A DNA stretch of 47,375 nt from an uncultured Alphaproteobacteria bacterium (GCA_900696495.1 CAADGI010000025.1:1-47375); one strand, 5' to 3'. Counted from the first letter of the stretch, positions 35,700 through 44,136 are shown. The notes: generated by a model not told the origin, from the letters alone. Translations and numbers: made by a program.

Positions 35700-36712
35700 T
35701 GGTATTAAGGGTCGGCATTAATGGTTTCGGGCGCATCGGACGCCTTTCGGCGCGGGCGATTTACGAGTTGAAGCGCCGCGGCGAAATCGAAATCGCCGCC
35801 ATCAACGATCCGGGCGTCAATAACGTTCACCTGCTGAAATATGATTCCGTTCATGGCCGCGCGCCGATGCATATCGTCCGCGACAGCGCCGACCTGATGC
35901 ATATCGCCGACGATGAAATTCCCCGCTACCGCACGCGCGAGCCGGGAGAGATTCCATGGGGCAAACATAATGTCGACATCGTTTTCGAATGCACGGGAAA
36001 ATTCACGGATAAAGAAGGCGCATCGAAGCACTTGAAAGCAGGCGCCAAAAAAGTTCTGGTTTCGGCACCCTGCAAGAGCGAAGACCTCACCGTTGTTTAC
36101 GGCGTCAACCATTCGAAGCTCAAGGCCGAAGACAAAATAGTTTCCAACGCGTCCTGCACGACGAACTGCCTCGGTCCTGTCGCGTATGTTCTCAACAAGG
36201 CCATCGGCATCGAGCATGGTTTCATGACCACGATCCATTCCTACACCGGCGACCAGGTCACGGTGGATGCGTCGCACAAGGATCCCTATCGCGCCCGCGC
36301 CGCGGCGCTGAATCTTATTCCGACCTCAACGGGCGCCGCGAAGGCGATCGGCAAGGTTCTGCCTGAACTGGATGGAAAGCTGGACGGCGTTTCGATCCGC
36401 GTGCCGACCCCGAATGTCTCGCTCGTGGATTTCAAATTCACGGCGAAGCGCAAGACAACCGTCGAGGAAATTAACGAGGCAATGAAAAAAGCAGCTTCGG
36501 GCGAGCTGAAAAATGTGCTCGCGGTTTACGACGAGCCGCTCGTTTCATCCGATTTCAATCATGACCCGCACTCGGCGCTTTTCGGACTTGATGGCACGAA
36601 AGTCATCGACGGCACTTTCGTCCGCGTCATGGCTTGGTACGACAATGAATGGGGTTTTTCTTGCCGCATGCTCGATACAGCGATGGCCATGCACAAGGCG
36701 GGCTATAAATAA
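35699..36712 (+). CDS. gap: Glyceraldehyde-3-phosphate dehydrogenase, type I
   Basis: Glycolytic enzyme that oxidises glyceraldehyde 3-phosphate with NAD(P). The 337-aa protein has the Rossmann start VLRVGINGFGRIGRLSARAI, the catalytic cysteine in SNASCTTNCLGPVAYVLN, HSYTGDQVTVDASHKDPYRA and the C-terminal AWYDNEWGFSCRML. Its ATG overlaps the tkt stop (TGATG), so the two are cotranslated. A strong terminator follows. tkt-gap is a common alphaproteobacterial pair, usually followed by pgk and an aldolase; here pgk is absent and the aldolases come after a regulator. Confidence 0.98.
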   Translation: MVLRVGINGFGRIGRLSARAIYELKRRGEIEIAAINDPGVNNVHLLKYDSVHGRAPMHIVRDSADLMHIADDEIPRYRTREPGEIPWGKHNVDIVFECTGKFTDKEGASKHLKAGAKKVLVSAPCKSEDLTVVYGVNHSKLKAEDKIVSNASCTTNCLGPVAYVLNKAIGIEHGFMTTIHSYTGDQVTVDASHKDPYRARAAALNLIPTSTGAAKAIGKVLPELDGKLDGVSIRVPTPNVSLVDFKFTAKRKTTVEEINEAMKKAASGELKNVLAVYDEPLVSSDFNHDPHSALFGLDGTKVIDGTFVRVMAWYDNEWGFSCRMLDTAMAMHKAGYK

Positions 36713-36762
36713 TATTTGACTCATATACGGAAGCGGGAGCATATTTTTTCCTTCTCCGTGGC

Positions 36763-36808
36763 AAAGCCGGTCTGGCAGCTTAACCGCTTCCAGGCCGGCT
36801 TTATTTTT
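36763..36808 (+). terminator. Intrinsic terminator after gap
   Basis: Stem AAAGCCGG-T-CTGG (36763-36775) with CCAG-G-CCGGCTTT (36790-36802), one mismatch, followed by ATTTTT. Ends the tkt-gap transcript. Confidence 0.85.
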
Positions 36809-36861
36809 GGCCTGAATCAGGCACTTACAGGTCATTTCCACAGGCCTGAATTCTATATTTC

Positions 36862-36891
36862 TTGCACGAAAAGCCACTTTTTTAGTATCAT
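36862..36891 (+). promoter_or_regulatory. Promoter giving a leaderless transcript for the MarR-like gene
   Basis: TTGCAC (36862-36867), 18-bp spacer, TATCAT (36886-36891). The predicted start, seven bases after the -10 element, is 36898, the A of the ATG. Confidence 0.5.
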
Positions 36892-36897
36892 GCACTC

Positions 36898-37458
36898 ATG
36901 GTCACAAATTTGGCTAAGAAGGCGATGACGACGACAGATCAGAAGATCTGCACCATCATCGACCACCTTGTAGAAGCCCTCGGCAACGAGCCCTCGTCCT
37001 CGCTCCGCAGAACCCTGATTCTCGCCGATATCGATCAATATCCCGGTACGACCCAGACGGGCATCATGGAGCGCCTCGGCATCCATAAATCGGCCCTGAC
37101 CCGCGAGATTGAATGGCTCTTTAATTACGGCTGCATCATGCGCCAGGAAAACCCGCTTGATGCCCGCGCCGTCAAGCTCCAGACCTGCGGTTATTCGAAG
37201 AAGGGCCTTGATGACGCCCTCACCTATTTCGACGGCAGCCACGACGCGTTGAAGCGCTTCATCGAGAAATTCATCCGCGCCATGAAGATGGAAAAACCCA
37301 CCCTGCGCGATGCGAAGATCATCGCCGTTCTTGAAGAAACGAAAGGCGCGACGAAACAGCAGGTTCTCGACCGGCTTTACGAGGGGGCGGCCTCGACTGA
37401 AAACCGCGCGTTCAATGATCTGATTAAAGAAGGACTGGTAAAAGATGTTCGCGAGTAA
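36898..37458 (+). CDS. MarR-like winged-helix protein
   Basis: The 186-aa protein has a winged-helix domain like MarR regulators in residues 30-100: LRRTLILADIDQYPGTTQTG, IMERLGIHKSALTREIEWLF and DARAVKLQTCGYSKKG as the wing region; the C-terminal part (ATKQQVLDRLYEGAASTENR and LIKEGLVKDV) resembles a second, shorter winged-helix unit. It could regulate the adjacent aldolase genes, an inference from position only. The start is uncertain: ATG 36898 fits a leaderless transcript; ATG 36925 has AAGAAGG too close to it. A short ORF overlaps the end. Confidence 0.8.
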   Translation: MVTNLAKKAMTTTDQKICTIIDHLVEALGNEPSSSLRRTLILADIDQYPGTTQTGIMERLGIHKSALTREIEWLFNYGCIMRQENPLDARAVKLQTCGYSKKGLDDALTYFDGSHDALKRFIEKFIRAMKMEKPTLRDAKIIAVLEETKGATKQQVLDRLYEGAASTENRAFNDLIKEGLVKDVRE

Positions 37459-37600
37459 TGTCGATCTCAGCTCTGTTCGCAGCGCCATTGAAAATCCGCA
37501 TGGCGCCGAGATCGTCGCGTTCCCCGATCTGCATGGAAGCTTCGTGGTCTCTGCGGCCCCTTCGGCCCGCCCGGTTCACGGCCTACGCCTCGGCCTTTAA
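37445..37600 (+). CDS. Possible 51-aa small protein
   Basis: ATG 37445 overlaps the end of the MarR-like gene and is read to TAA at 37598, giving 51 residues starting MFASNVDLSSVRSAIEN, ending VHGLRLGL. AAGGA is upstream at about 11 nt. Third positions are G/C-rich as in neighbouring genes. There is no recognisable domain; it could be a real small protein translated by coupling, or chance. The rest of 37601-37675 carries the aldolase leader hairpin. Confidence 0.35.
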   Translation: MFASNVDLSSVRSAIENPHGAEIVAFPDLHGSFVVSAAPSARPVHGLRLGL

Positions 37601-37625
37601 TTTCTTGATTTTCCAGTTGCTATAA

Positions 37626-37668
37626 CTCCCCTCATTGGCTATTTTCCAGAGCACAGCCAACAAGGGAG
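37626..37668 (+). promoter_or_regulatory. Leader hairpin sequestering the ribosome binding site of aldolase 1
   Basis: CTCCC (37626-37630) pairs with the Shine-Dalgarno GGGAG (37664-37668), and TTGGCT (37635-37640) with AGCCAA (37655-37660), separated by small internal loops. The same element, with the shared sequence ATTGGCTA, precedes the second aldolase. Confidence 0.65.
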
Positions 37669-37675
37669 CGTAACT

Positions 37676-38614
37676 ATGGGTATTTCGATCAAAGATCAAC
37701 AACATCAAAGAATTATCGGTAAAGGTTTTATCGCCGCGCTCGACCAAAGCGGCGGCTCCACTCCTGCGGTGCTTACCAAGTATGGAATTGATCCAAGCGT
37801 TTACACTAACGCAGGAGTAATCAATCAACCCAAGATGCACGGACTTGTGCATGAATTCCGCAGCCGCATGATTACCTCCAAACCTTTTAAAACTGGACAG
37901 ATGAAGGGTGCCATTCTGTTTCAAACAACAATGGACAGCGAGGTTAAGGGCCAACCGACGGGGGATTATCTTTGGAATAATTGTAGCATCGTTCCCTTTG
38001 TAAAAATTGATAAGGGTCTTGCCGATGTAAAAAACGGCGTACAATTGCTGAAGCCTATGCCGGATCTTAAAGGTGATCTCGCTCGGGCCGTTGCTGCAAG
38101 GATGTTTGGCACCAAGATGCGTTCGGTTATTCTGGAAGACTCAGATTTAGGAGTCTCCGCTGTCGTAGATCAACAGCTTGATGTTGCACTGGTGATTTCA
38201 GATGCCGGTCTTGTAGCCATTGTTGAACCGGAAGTAAGTAAAGACATGCCTCCGCATATTAAAGCCGAGTGCGACAGACGTGTTATGTACAAACTTTTAG
38301 AAGGTGTTGAAAGAATTCCCGACGGAAAACAGATTATTGTGAAACTTAATCCGCCGGAAGAACCGGAACTTTTCCGTCCGTTAACACAGCATCCGAAAAT
38401 TTTGAGGGTCGTTTTCATGTCGGGCGGTTATTCGCTAGATGAATCCTGCCGCCGTTTGTCTCTGAATACTGACGTTGACGCCAGCTACTCAAGGGTACTC
38501 ACCGACGGCCTGACTATTTCGCAGAGCGATAAGGAATTCAACGCCATATTGCAGGATACCGTAGATAAGGTTTATGCGGCCTCTGTGAGCCCAACCATCC
38601 GCTACACTCTCTAA
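37676..38614 (+). CDS. fba: Class I fructose-bisphosphate aldolase, copy 1
   Basis: Splits fructose 1,6-bisphosphate by a Schiff base. The 312-aa protein contains GFIAALDQSGGSTP, FVKIDKGL, FGTKMRSVI, IVEPEVSK and the candidate Schiff-base lysine in IIVKLNPPEEPE, matching the equivalent places in copy 2, so both look active. Base use is unlike its neighbours: third positions are much richer in A/T (many caa, aat, aaa, gtt codons), except in short patches nearly identical to copy 2. This suggests a copy of foreign origin, or one under different selection, partly overwritten by gene conversion. Its 5' leader folds over the ribosome site. Confidence 0.9.
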   Translation: MGISIKDQQHQRIIGKGFIAALDQSGGSTPAVLTKYGIDPSVYTNAGVINQPKMHGLVHEFRSRMITSKPFKTGQMKGAILFQTTMDSEVKGQPTGDYLWNNCSIVPFVKIDKGLADVKNGVQLLKPMPDLKGDLARAVAARMFGTKMRSVILEDSDLGVSAVVDQQLDVALVISDAGLVAIVEPEVSKDMPPHIKAECDRRVMYKLLEGVERIPDGKQIIVKLNPPEEPELFRPLTQHPKILRVVFMSGGYSLDESCRRLSLNTDVDASYSRVLTDGLTISQSDKEFNAILQDTVDKVYAASVSPTIRYTL

Positions 38615-38628
38615 TTTTTAAGGTTGTT

Positions 38629-38675
38629 AAAATCTCCCTGATTGGCTAATTTCAAGCCTTAATCAGGGAGATTTT
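38629..38675 (+). promoter_or_regulatory. Hairpin between the aldolases: terminator and/or ribosome-site sequester
   Basis: Perfect 15-bp stem: AAAATCTCCCTGATT (38629-38643) with AATCAGGGAGATTTT (38661-38675), with an inner GGCT/AGCC helix. GGGAG (38666-38670), the ribosome site of copy 2, lies within the right arm and the ATG is at 38679. A T5 run follows the stem, so it may also end the copy 1 transcript. Confidence 0.7.
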
Positions 38676-38678
38676 TGT

Positions 38679-39596
38679 ATGGCCGCAAGAGACGAGCAAC
38701 TCAGGAAAATTGCCGCTGGCAAAGGTTTTATCGCCGCGCTCGACCAGAGCGGCGGCTCGACGCCCAAGGCCCTCGCCCAGTACGGCGTCCCTGAAAGCGC
38801 CTATAACGGCGAAGCCGAGATGTTCAAAAAGGTTCACGAGATGCGCGCGCGCATCATTACCGCGCCCGCCTTCAACGGCGAGAAAATCATCGGCGCGATC
38901 CTATTCGAAAAGACCATGGACGATTCCATCAAGGGCAAGCCGACGGCGCAGTATCTCTGGGAAGAGCTGAACGTCGTTCCATTCCTGAAAATCGATCAAG
39001 GATTGGCTGATGAAAATGATGGCGTGCAGCTGATGAAGCCGATGCCGAAACTGGATGGCTTGCTGGCCCGCGCGCGCGATGCCGGGATATTCGGCACCAA
39101 GATGCGTTCGGTCGTGAACAAGGCGTCTCAAAGCGGTATCGCGGCTGTGGTGAAGCAGCAATTCGAAGTCGCGAAACAAATCCTGGGTTATGGCCTCGTT
39201 CCAATTATCGAACCCGAAGTGAATATCAAGGCGGGCGACAAGGCCGAGTGCGAAAAGATACTTAAGGCCGAGATTTTAAAGAACCTCAACGCCATGCCCG
39301 AGGGCCAGCAGGTTATTTTCAAGCTGACGCTGCCCGAGGAAGCGAATTTCTACAGCGATCTCATCAATCACAAGAAGACGCTGAAAGTCGTGGCGCTGTC
39401 GGGCGGTTATTCGCTGGATGAAGCGTGCAAGCGCCTGTCCGAGAACGAGGGCATCATCGCCAGCTTCAGCCGCGCGCTCAGCAACGATTTGAAATTTGCG
39501 CAAAGCGATGTCGAATTCAACACGGCGCTGCAAAAGGCGATTGATAAGATCTATGCCGCGTCCGTCGACGGCTCCTGCAAGGCCTGCGCGGCTTAA
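38679..39596 (+). CDS. fba: Class I fructose-bisphosphate aldolase, copy 2
   Basis: The 305-aa paralogue of the preceding gene: GFIAALDQSGGSTPKAL, FLKIDQGL, FGTKMRSVVN, IIEPEVNIK and VIFKLTLPEEA give the D, K, K, E and Schiff-base K positions of class I aldolases. Composition is G/C-rich at third positions like the rest of the window, so this is likely the native copy. It is translated from a site hidden in the hairpin described above. It ends on epmA with shared stop codons (TTAA). The enzyme links the tkt-gap pair to glycolysis or the Calvin-type cycle. Confidence 0.92.
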   Translation: MAARDEQLRKIAAGKGFIAALDQSGGSTPKALAQYGVPESAYNGEAEMFKKVHEMRARIITAPAFNGEKIIGAILFEKTMDDSIKGKPTAQYLWEELNVVPFLKIDQGLADENDGVQLMKPMPKLDGLLARARDAGIFGTKMRSVVNKASQSGIAAVVKQQFEVAKQILGYGLVPIIEPEVNIKAGDKAECEKILKAEILKNLNAMPEGQQVIFKLTLPEEANFYSDLINHKKTLKVVALSGGYSLDEACKRLSENEGIIASFSRALSNDLKFAQSDVEFNTALQKAIDKIYAASVDGSCKACAA

Positions 39597-40609
39597 GGTT
39601 TACCCGCCCACAAAACTTTATCGATATCATCCGCGCCGCTGGCGAGCATGGCAAGGCGGTCGACGCCAAGCGCATTGCCGCCGGATTCAGGCAGGCCGTA
39701 TTCAAGCGCCTTCAGAAAATCCTCATCGAACGGGTAACGGTAGCCGTATAGTTTTTCCTTGAGATCGATTTCCTCGTGGAATCTTTTGCGCTGTTCGACG
39801 GGATCGACCAGTTCGCCGAACGCATTGCATAGCTCGACGCCGCAGACATACATTTCAAACCGCTCGGCGAAGCGCGGGTCTTCGGGTTTTCTGCGAGCCA
39901 GTGAGGCCATACTCACCGGGTAGTCGTAAATAATCGCCGGCGCGCCAACGCCGAGGTTCGGCTCGATCTTTTCGGCCATGACCCGGAAAAACAGATCGTC
40001 CCAGCGGTCGCCCTCCGCCACCCTGATTCCCTTGGCCTTGACGGCGGCGGAAAAGGCGGCGGTGTCGTCGAGATAGTCCGCAAGCCTTATTTCCGAATAT
40101 TTCTCAAAAGCCTCTAATACTGAAATAATATTCCAGTTTAAGAACGGGTCGGACAGCATTCCTCTAAAACTGTATTGTTTTATTTCAAGCGCCCCGGCGA
40201 CCGAGCGCAGCAGGCCGGTGCAGTCATCCATGATGTCGCGGTAGCCTGCGTGCGCCCGGTACCATTCCAGCATCGTGAATTCCGGGCTGTGAAGCCTGCT
40301 GCCCTCGCCGTTCCGGAAGACATGGCAGAGCTGGTAGATCTTCGGCAACCCCGCGACCATGAGCTTTTTCATGGCGAATTCGGGGCTGGTATGGAGGTAC
40401 ATGTCCCGTTCATGGGTCAGGTCGGGCTTGAGGATTTCGGTCTTGAAACCATGAATATGGGTATCCATCACGGGGCAGACCTGCAGGATGGGGGTTTCGA
40501 CCTCCTGGAAGCCCTGCCCGTCAAAAAACGCCCTTGTGGCCCTTAAAACCCTGGTCCGGGCGGCCAGATAAGGTTTTTTTTCCTCGAATTTATGGGGGTG
40601 CCACCACAT
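39593..40609 (-). CDS. epmA: EF-P beta-lysylation enzyme EpmA
   Basis: LysRS-like enzyme, 338 aa, that attaches beta-lysine to EF-P. It has only the class II catalytic core, without the N-terminal anticodon-binding domain: motif 1 ([11 protein letters not shown]), motif 2 ([19 protein letters not shown]) and motif 3 ([13 protein letters not shown]). The partner efp is at 6442-7008 with Lys33 in its loop; the mutase EpmB is not in this window. epmA diverges from rpmE with 76 bp between their starts. Confidence 0.95.
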   Translation of the reverse strand: MWWHPHKFEEKKPYLAARTRVLRATRAFFDGQGFQEVETPILQVCPVMDTHIHGFKTEILKPDLTHERDMYLHTSPEFAMKKLMVAGLPKIYQLCHVFRNGEGSRLHSPEFTMLEWYRAHAGYRDIMDDCTGLLRSVAGALEIKQYSFRGMLSDPFLNWNIISVLEAFEKYSEIRLADYLDDTAAFSAAVKAKGIRVAEGDRWDDLFFRVMAEKIEPNLGVGAPAIIYDYPVSMASLARRKPEDPRFAERFEMYVCGVELCNAFGELVDPVEQRKRFHEEIDLKEKLYGYRYPFDEDFLKALEYGLPESGGNALGVDRLAMLASGADDIDKVLWAGKP

Positions 40610-40628
40610 GCCGGTCCTTATAAATTGC

Positions 40629-40657
40629 TTGCAATCCCGCCTTATTAACGCTAAAAA
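40629..40657 (+). promoter_or_regulatory. Predicted rpmE promoter
   Basis: TTGCAA (40629-40634), 17-bp spacer, TAAAAA (40652-40657); predicted start about 40664, 22 nt before the ATG, with AAGGAAGAG as ribosome site. Confidence 0.5.
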
Positions 40658-40685
40658 GCGCCGTTATTCAATAAGGAAGAGCGTC

Positions 40686-40943
40686 ATGAAAGCTGAAGGC
40701 CACCCCGATTACCACACCATCACCGTCAAAATGACGGACGGCACGACCTACCAGACCCGTAGCACCTACGGCAAGGAAGGCGATGTTCTCAGCCTCGACA
40801 TCGACCCGCTGACCCACCCGGCCTGGCAAGGCGGCACCGGCAAGATCCTTGAAAAAGGCGCCCTGTCGAAGTTCGAAAAGCGCTTCGCCAATTTCGGCAA
40901 CCTGTCGAGCGGCGGCGGCAAAAAGGACGAAGGCAAGAAGTAA
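40686..40943 (+). CDS. rpmE: 50S ribosomal protein L31
   Basis: Protein of 85 aa beginning [20 protein letters not shown], followed by [27 protein letters not shown] and [11 protein letters not shown]. The four zinc-binding cysteines of the C+ form are absent, as usual in alphaproteobacteria. I chose ATG 40686 for its ribosome site; the frame stays open upstream to 40608, but those codons are not L31-like. A clear terminator follows. Confidence 0.96.
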   Translation: MKAEGHPDYHTITVKMTDGTTYQTRSTYGKEGDVLSLDIDPLTHPAWQGGTGKILEKGALSKFEKRFANFGNLSSGGGKKDEGKK

Positions 40944-40962
40944 GCTTAACAAGCTTCGAACA

Positions 40963-40988
40963 AACGCCCGGCTATCCGGGCGTTTTTT
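40963..40988 (+). terminator. Intrinsic terminator after rpmE
   Basis: Stem AACGCCCGG (40963-40971), loop CTAT, CCGGGCGTT (40976-40984), ending in six T. Perfect 9-bp stem. Confidence 0.92.
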
Positions 40989-41028
40989 ATGTCTGGACCC
41001 CGCACCCTGCACCTATTACGCTTAAGAC

Positions 41029-41253
41029 ATGACACAGACCCGCGAATATAAAGTCATCCTCTACCGCGAAGGCATGCTCGGCTCGCTGTTCCTCGGCAGT
41101 TCGAAAGTCGACCCCGAGCGCTTTTCCGATTTCCTGAACCGCAACGCGGCGCAGGGCTGGCGGGTGGTCACGATGGAAAAGGAATTCCGCCGGATGCTGC
41201 TGTTCTTCCAGCGCGAGGCGTTTTTGGTCGTCCTTGAAAGGGAGAAAGCCTGA
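41029..41253 (+). CDS. Small DUF4177-like protein
   Basis: A 74-aa protein with the layout of DUF4177: YKVILYREGMLGS at the N-terminus, then FSDFLNRNAAQGWRVVTMEK (the conserved N-x-AA-x-GW-x-V pattern) and a hydrophobic end FFQREAFLVVLERE. Function unknown. Its stop overlaps the next start (TGATG), so the two are coupled and may work together at the membrane. Confidence 0.8.
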   Translation: MTQTREYKVILYREGMLGSLFLGSSKVDPERFSDFLNRNAAQGWRVVTMEKEFRRMLLFFQREAFLVVLEREKA

Positions 41254-41465
41254 TGCAACGTTCGCTTTTGCTTGTTCTTATCGGCCTTGTGATCGCGGGC
41301 GCGGCGCTTATCATTCTCACGATCTGGGGTGTCGATCTCGGCGCGGCGCTGTTCAAGATTTTAGCCACCATCGGCGTGCTGATCCTGCTGGTCGGATTCC
41401 TGATGGTCGTCAAAATGGATTTCGGCGAGCACAAGCGCCTCAAGGACCAGGATTATCTCGATTAA
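41253..41465 (+). CDS. Small two-helix membrane protein
   Basis: The 70-aa product has two transmembrane helices (LLLVLIGLVIAGAALIILTI and ALFKILATIGVLILLVGFLM) and a charged C-terminus (MDFGEHKRLKDQDYLD). Function unknown; coupled to the DUF4177-like gene by the one-base overlap. Only 3 bp separate its stop from the convergent valS stop, so no terminator is present. Confidence 0.78.
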   Translation: MQRSLLLVLIGLVIAGAALIILTIWGVDLGAALFKILATIGVLILLVGFLMVVKMDFGEHKRLKDQDYLD

Positions 41466-41468
41466 TTC

Positions 41469-44126
41469 CTAGACGGCTTCGAGCTGCTTCAGCGCCTGGC
41501 TGAATTTGCGGTGGGTGGATTCCGCCGTTTCCTTGCGCTGCTTGTGCTCGGCAATGATTTCCTCGGGCGCGTTGGAAACGAATTGCTCGTTGCCGAGTTT
41601 CTGATCGACCTTCTCGATATCCTGCTCAAGTTTTTTCAACTCCTTGCGCAGGCGCTCGCGCTCCTTGTCGAGGTCGATGATATCGGCAATGGGCAATGCC
41701 AGCGTCGCTTCGTTCAGAACCGTCTGGATGGAGCCTTTCGGAATGTTGGCCGAAAATTCTATGTTCTCGATCCGCGCCATGCGTTTCAGGATTTCTTCAT
41801 AAGCCGCAAATCGTTTCTTTGTCGTTTCGGACGCATCCTTGACCACGAGGTTGATCATCGCCTTGGGCGGCACGTTCATGTCGGCGCGAACGCTGCGAAT
41901 ATCCGAGATGCAGCGGATCATCCAGCCGATTTCTTCCGCCGCTTCAGGATTTTTCAGGCTGGCCGGGTATTCGGGCCATTTCGCGGAAATCAGGAGATCG
42001 TTTTTATCGCGTCTGGCGATTTCGGCATACAGTTCCTCGGTGATGAAGGGCATCAGCGGATTCAGAACGGTTAAAATCTGGTCGAGAATCCAGCCGGTCG
42101 TCTGCTGGATTTCTGTTTTTACTTTTTCGTCGCCCGACGCGAGAACGGGCTTGGTAAATTCAAGGTACCAGTCGCAGAACGTGCCCCAGACGAACTGGTA
42201 AATCGCCGCCGCGGCCTCGTTGAATTTATAGTCCTCGATCGCCATCTCGATCGCCTGCTTGGTTTCAAGCATCGAATGGATGATCCATTTGTTCGGATTA
42301 TATCCAACCGATTCCGGCTTGAACCCGGCCACAGGCAAGCAGCCATTCATCTCGCAATAGCGCGTCGCATTCCAGAGCTTGGTTGCGAAATTGCGGTAGC
42401 CCTCGACGCGGTCTTCGGAGAGGCGGATATCGCGTCCCTGCGCGGCCATGGCGGTCATCGTGAAACGTAAAGCATCCGCCCCGAATTTCTCGGTCAGCTC
42501 CAGCGGGTCCATGACGTTACCCTTGGACTTCGACATTTTCTGACCCTTGGCGTCGCGGACGAGCGCGTGCATGTAGACATCTTTAAAGGGCACCTCGCCC
42601 ATGAAATGGATGCCGAACATCATCATCCGCGCGACCCAGTAGAAAATAATGTCGAAGCCGGTGACGAGCACATCGCCCGGATAATACCTGCCCATCGTTT
42701 TCATCGCGTTTTCATCGGGCCAGCCGAGGGTCGAAAACGGCCACAGCGCCGAGGAGAACCATGTGTCGAGAACGTCCTCGTCGCGTTTTAGTTTTACTTT
42801 CTCGCCGTAATGTTTATCGGCCTGCGCCTGCGCGCCTTTTTCGTCTTCATCGACGAACACGCTGCCGTCAGGCCCGTACCATGCCGGGATCTGGTGACCC
42901 CACCAAAGCTGACGGGAAATGCACCAGGGCTGGATGTTCTTCATCCATTCGAAATAGGTGTTTTCCCAACTCCTGGGCACGAATTTTGTTTTGCCGTCCT
43001 GCACGGCCTTGATCGCCGGTTTCGCGAGCGTCGCGGCATCGCAATACCATTGATCGGTTAAGTAAGGTTCAATCACTTCGCCGGAGCGGTCGCCGTAGGG
43101 CACCGCATGCTTGATATCCTCGACCTGCGCCAGCAGTTCCATTGCCTCAAGCTCGGCGAGGATTTTCTTGCGCGCGGCGAAACGCTCCATGCCCTGATAG
43201 GCTTCCGGCGCATTTTCATTGAGGTGCGCGTTGATGTCGAAAATATTGATCATCGGCAGTTTGTGGCGCTTGCCGACTTCGAAGTCGTTGAAGTCATGCG
43301 CGGGCGTGATCTTCACGGCACCGCTGCCTTTCTCGGGATCGGAATATTCATCGGCGATGATGGGGATCAACCGTCCCGTCAGCGGCAGTGAAACGAACTT
43401 GCCGACGAGATGTTTGTAACGCTCATCATCGGGGTGAACGGCTACGGCCGTGTCGCCGAGCATGGTTTCGGGGCGCGTGGTCGCGACCGTGATGAATTCC
43501 TCCGTCGCGCCCTCGACCGGGTAACGGATATGCCACATATGGCCTTTCTTTTCCTTCTGCTCGACTTCGAGATCGGAAATGGCGGTGTGGAGTTTCGGGT
43601 CCCAGTTCACGAGGCGCTTGTCGCGGTAGATCAGTTTTTCGCGGTAGAGCTGGACGAAGGCTTTTAGGACGGCTTTCGACAGTCCCTCGTCCATCGTGAA
43701 GCGTTCGCGCTTCCAGTCTGGTGTCGCGCCGAGCTTACGGAGTTGCGCGACGATGGTGCCGCCGGATTCCGCTTTCCACGCCCAGACGCGCTCGAGGAAT
43801 TTTTCGCGGCCCATCTTGCGACGGTTGATGCCTTCCTTATCCAGCAGCCGCTCGACCACCATCTGCGTTGCGATGCCGGCATGGTCGGTGCCGGGCTGCC
43901 AGAGCGCGTCGCGTCCCTTCATCCGGTAATAACGGGTCAGAATATCCTGCAGCGTCATGTTAAGCGCATGGCCCATATGCAGGCTGCCCGTGACGTTGGG
44001 CGGCGGCATCATAACCGTGAAAGGTTTCGCCTTGCTGGCAGGGTCACAGGCGAACGCACCCGAGGCTTCCCAGCGGGTGTAATGCTTGTCTTCAATGGCC
44101 TGAGGATTGAAATTCTTATCTAACAT
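41469..44126 (-). CDS. valS: Valyl-tRNA synthetase
   Basis: Charges tRNA-Val; class I, 885 aa. HIGH is in VTGSLHMGHALNMTLQDI, KMSKS in GQKMSKSKGNVMDPLEL; the editing domain includes ATTRPETMLGDTAVAVHPDD. The C-terminal coiled coil (RERLRKELKKLEQDIEKV) is usual. Repeat R5 lies just before the gene, leaving 10 bp to the start; AGGTCGG near the ATG partly comes from it. popZ precedes, a conserved order in alphaproteobacteria. Confidence 0.98.
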   Translation of the reverse strand: MLDKNFNPQAIEDKHYTRWEASGAFACDPASKAKPFTVMMPPPNVTGSLHMGHALNMTLQDILTRYYRMKGRDALWQPGTDHAGIATQMVVERLLDKEGINRRKMGREKFLERVWAWKAESGGTIVAQLRKLGATPDWKRERFTMDEGLSKAVLKAFVQLYREKLIYRDKRLVNWDPKLHTAISDLEVEQKEKKGHMWHIRYPVEGATEEFITVATTRPETMLGDTAVAVHPDDERYKHLVGKFVSLPLTGRLIPIIADEYSDPEKGSGAVKITPAHDFNDFEVGKRHKLPMINIFDINAHLNENAPEAYQGMERFAARKKILAELEAMELLAQVEDIKHAVPYGDRSGEVIEPYLTDQWYCDAATLAKPAIKAVQDGKTKFVPRSWENTYFEWMKNIQPWCISRQLWWGHQIPAWYGPDGSVFVDEDEKGAQAQADKHYGEKVKLKRDEDVLDTWFSSALWPFSTLGWPDENAMKTMGRYYPGDVLVTGFDIIFYWVARMMMFGIHFMGEVPFKDVYMHALVRDAKGQKMSKSKGNVMDPLELTEKFGADALRFTMTAMAAQGRDIRLSEDRVEGYRNFATKLWNATRYCEMNGCLPVAGFKPESVGYNPNKWIIHSMLETKQAIEMAIEDYKFNEAAAAIYQFVWGTFCDWYLEFTKPVLASGDEKVKTEIQQTTGWILDQILTVLNPLMPFITEELYAEIARRDKNDLLISAKWPEYPASLKNPEAAEEIGWMIRCISDIRSVRADMNVPPKAMINLVVKDASETTKKRFAAYEEILKRMARIENIEFSANIPKGSIQTVLNEATLALPIADIIDLDKERERLRKELKKLEQDIEKVDQKLGNEQFVSNAPEEIIAEHKQRKETAESTHRKFSQALKQLEAV

Positions 44127-44136
44127 AATTCCGACC

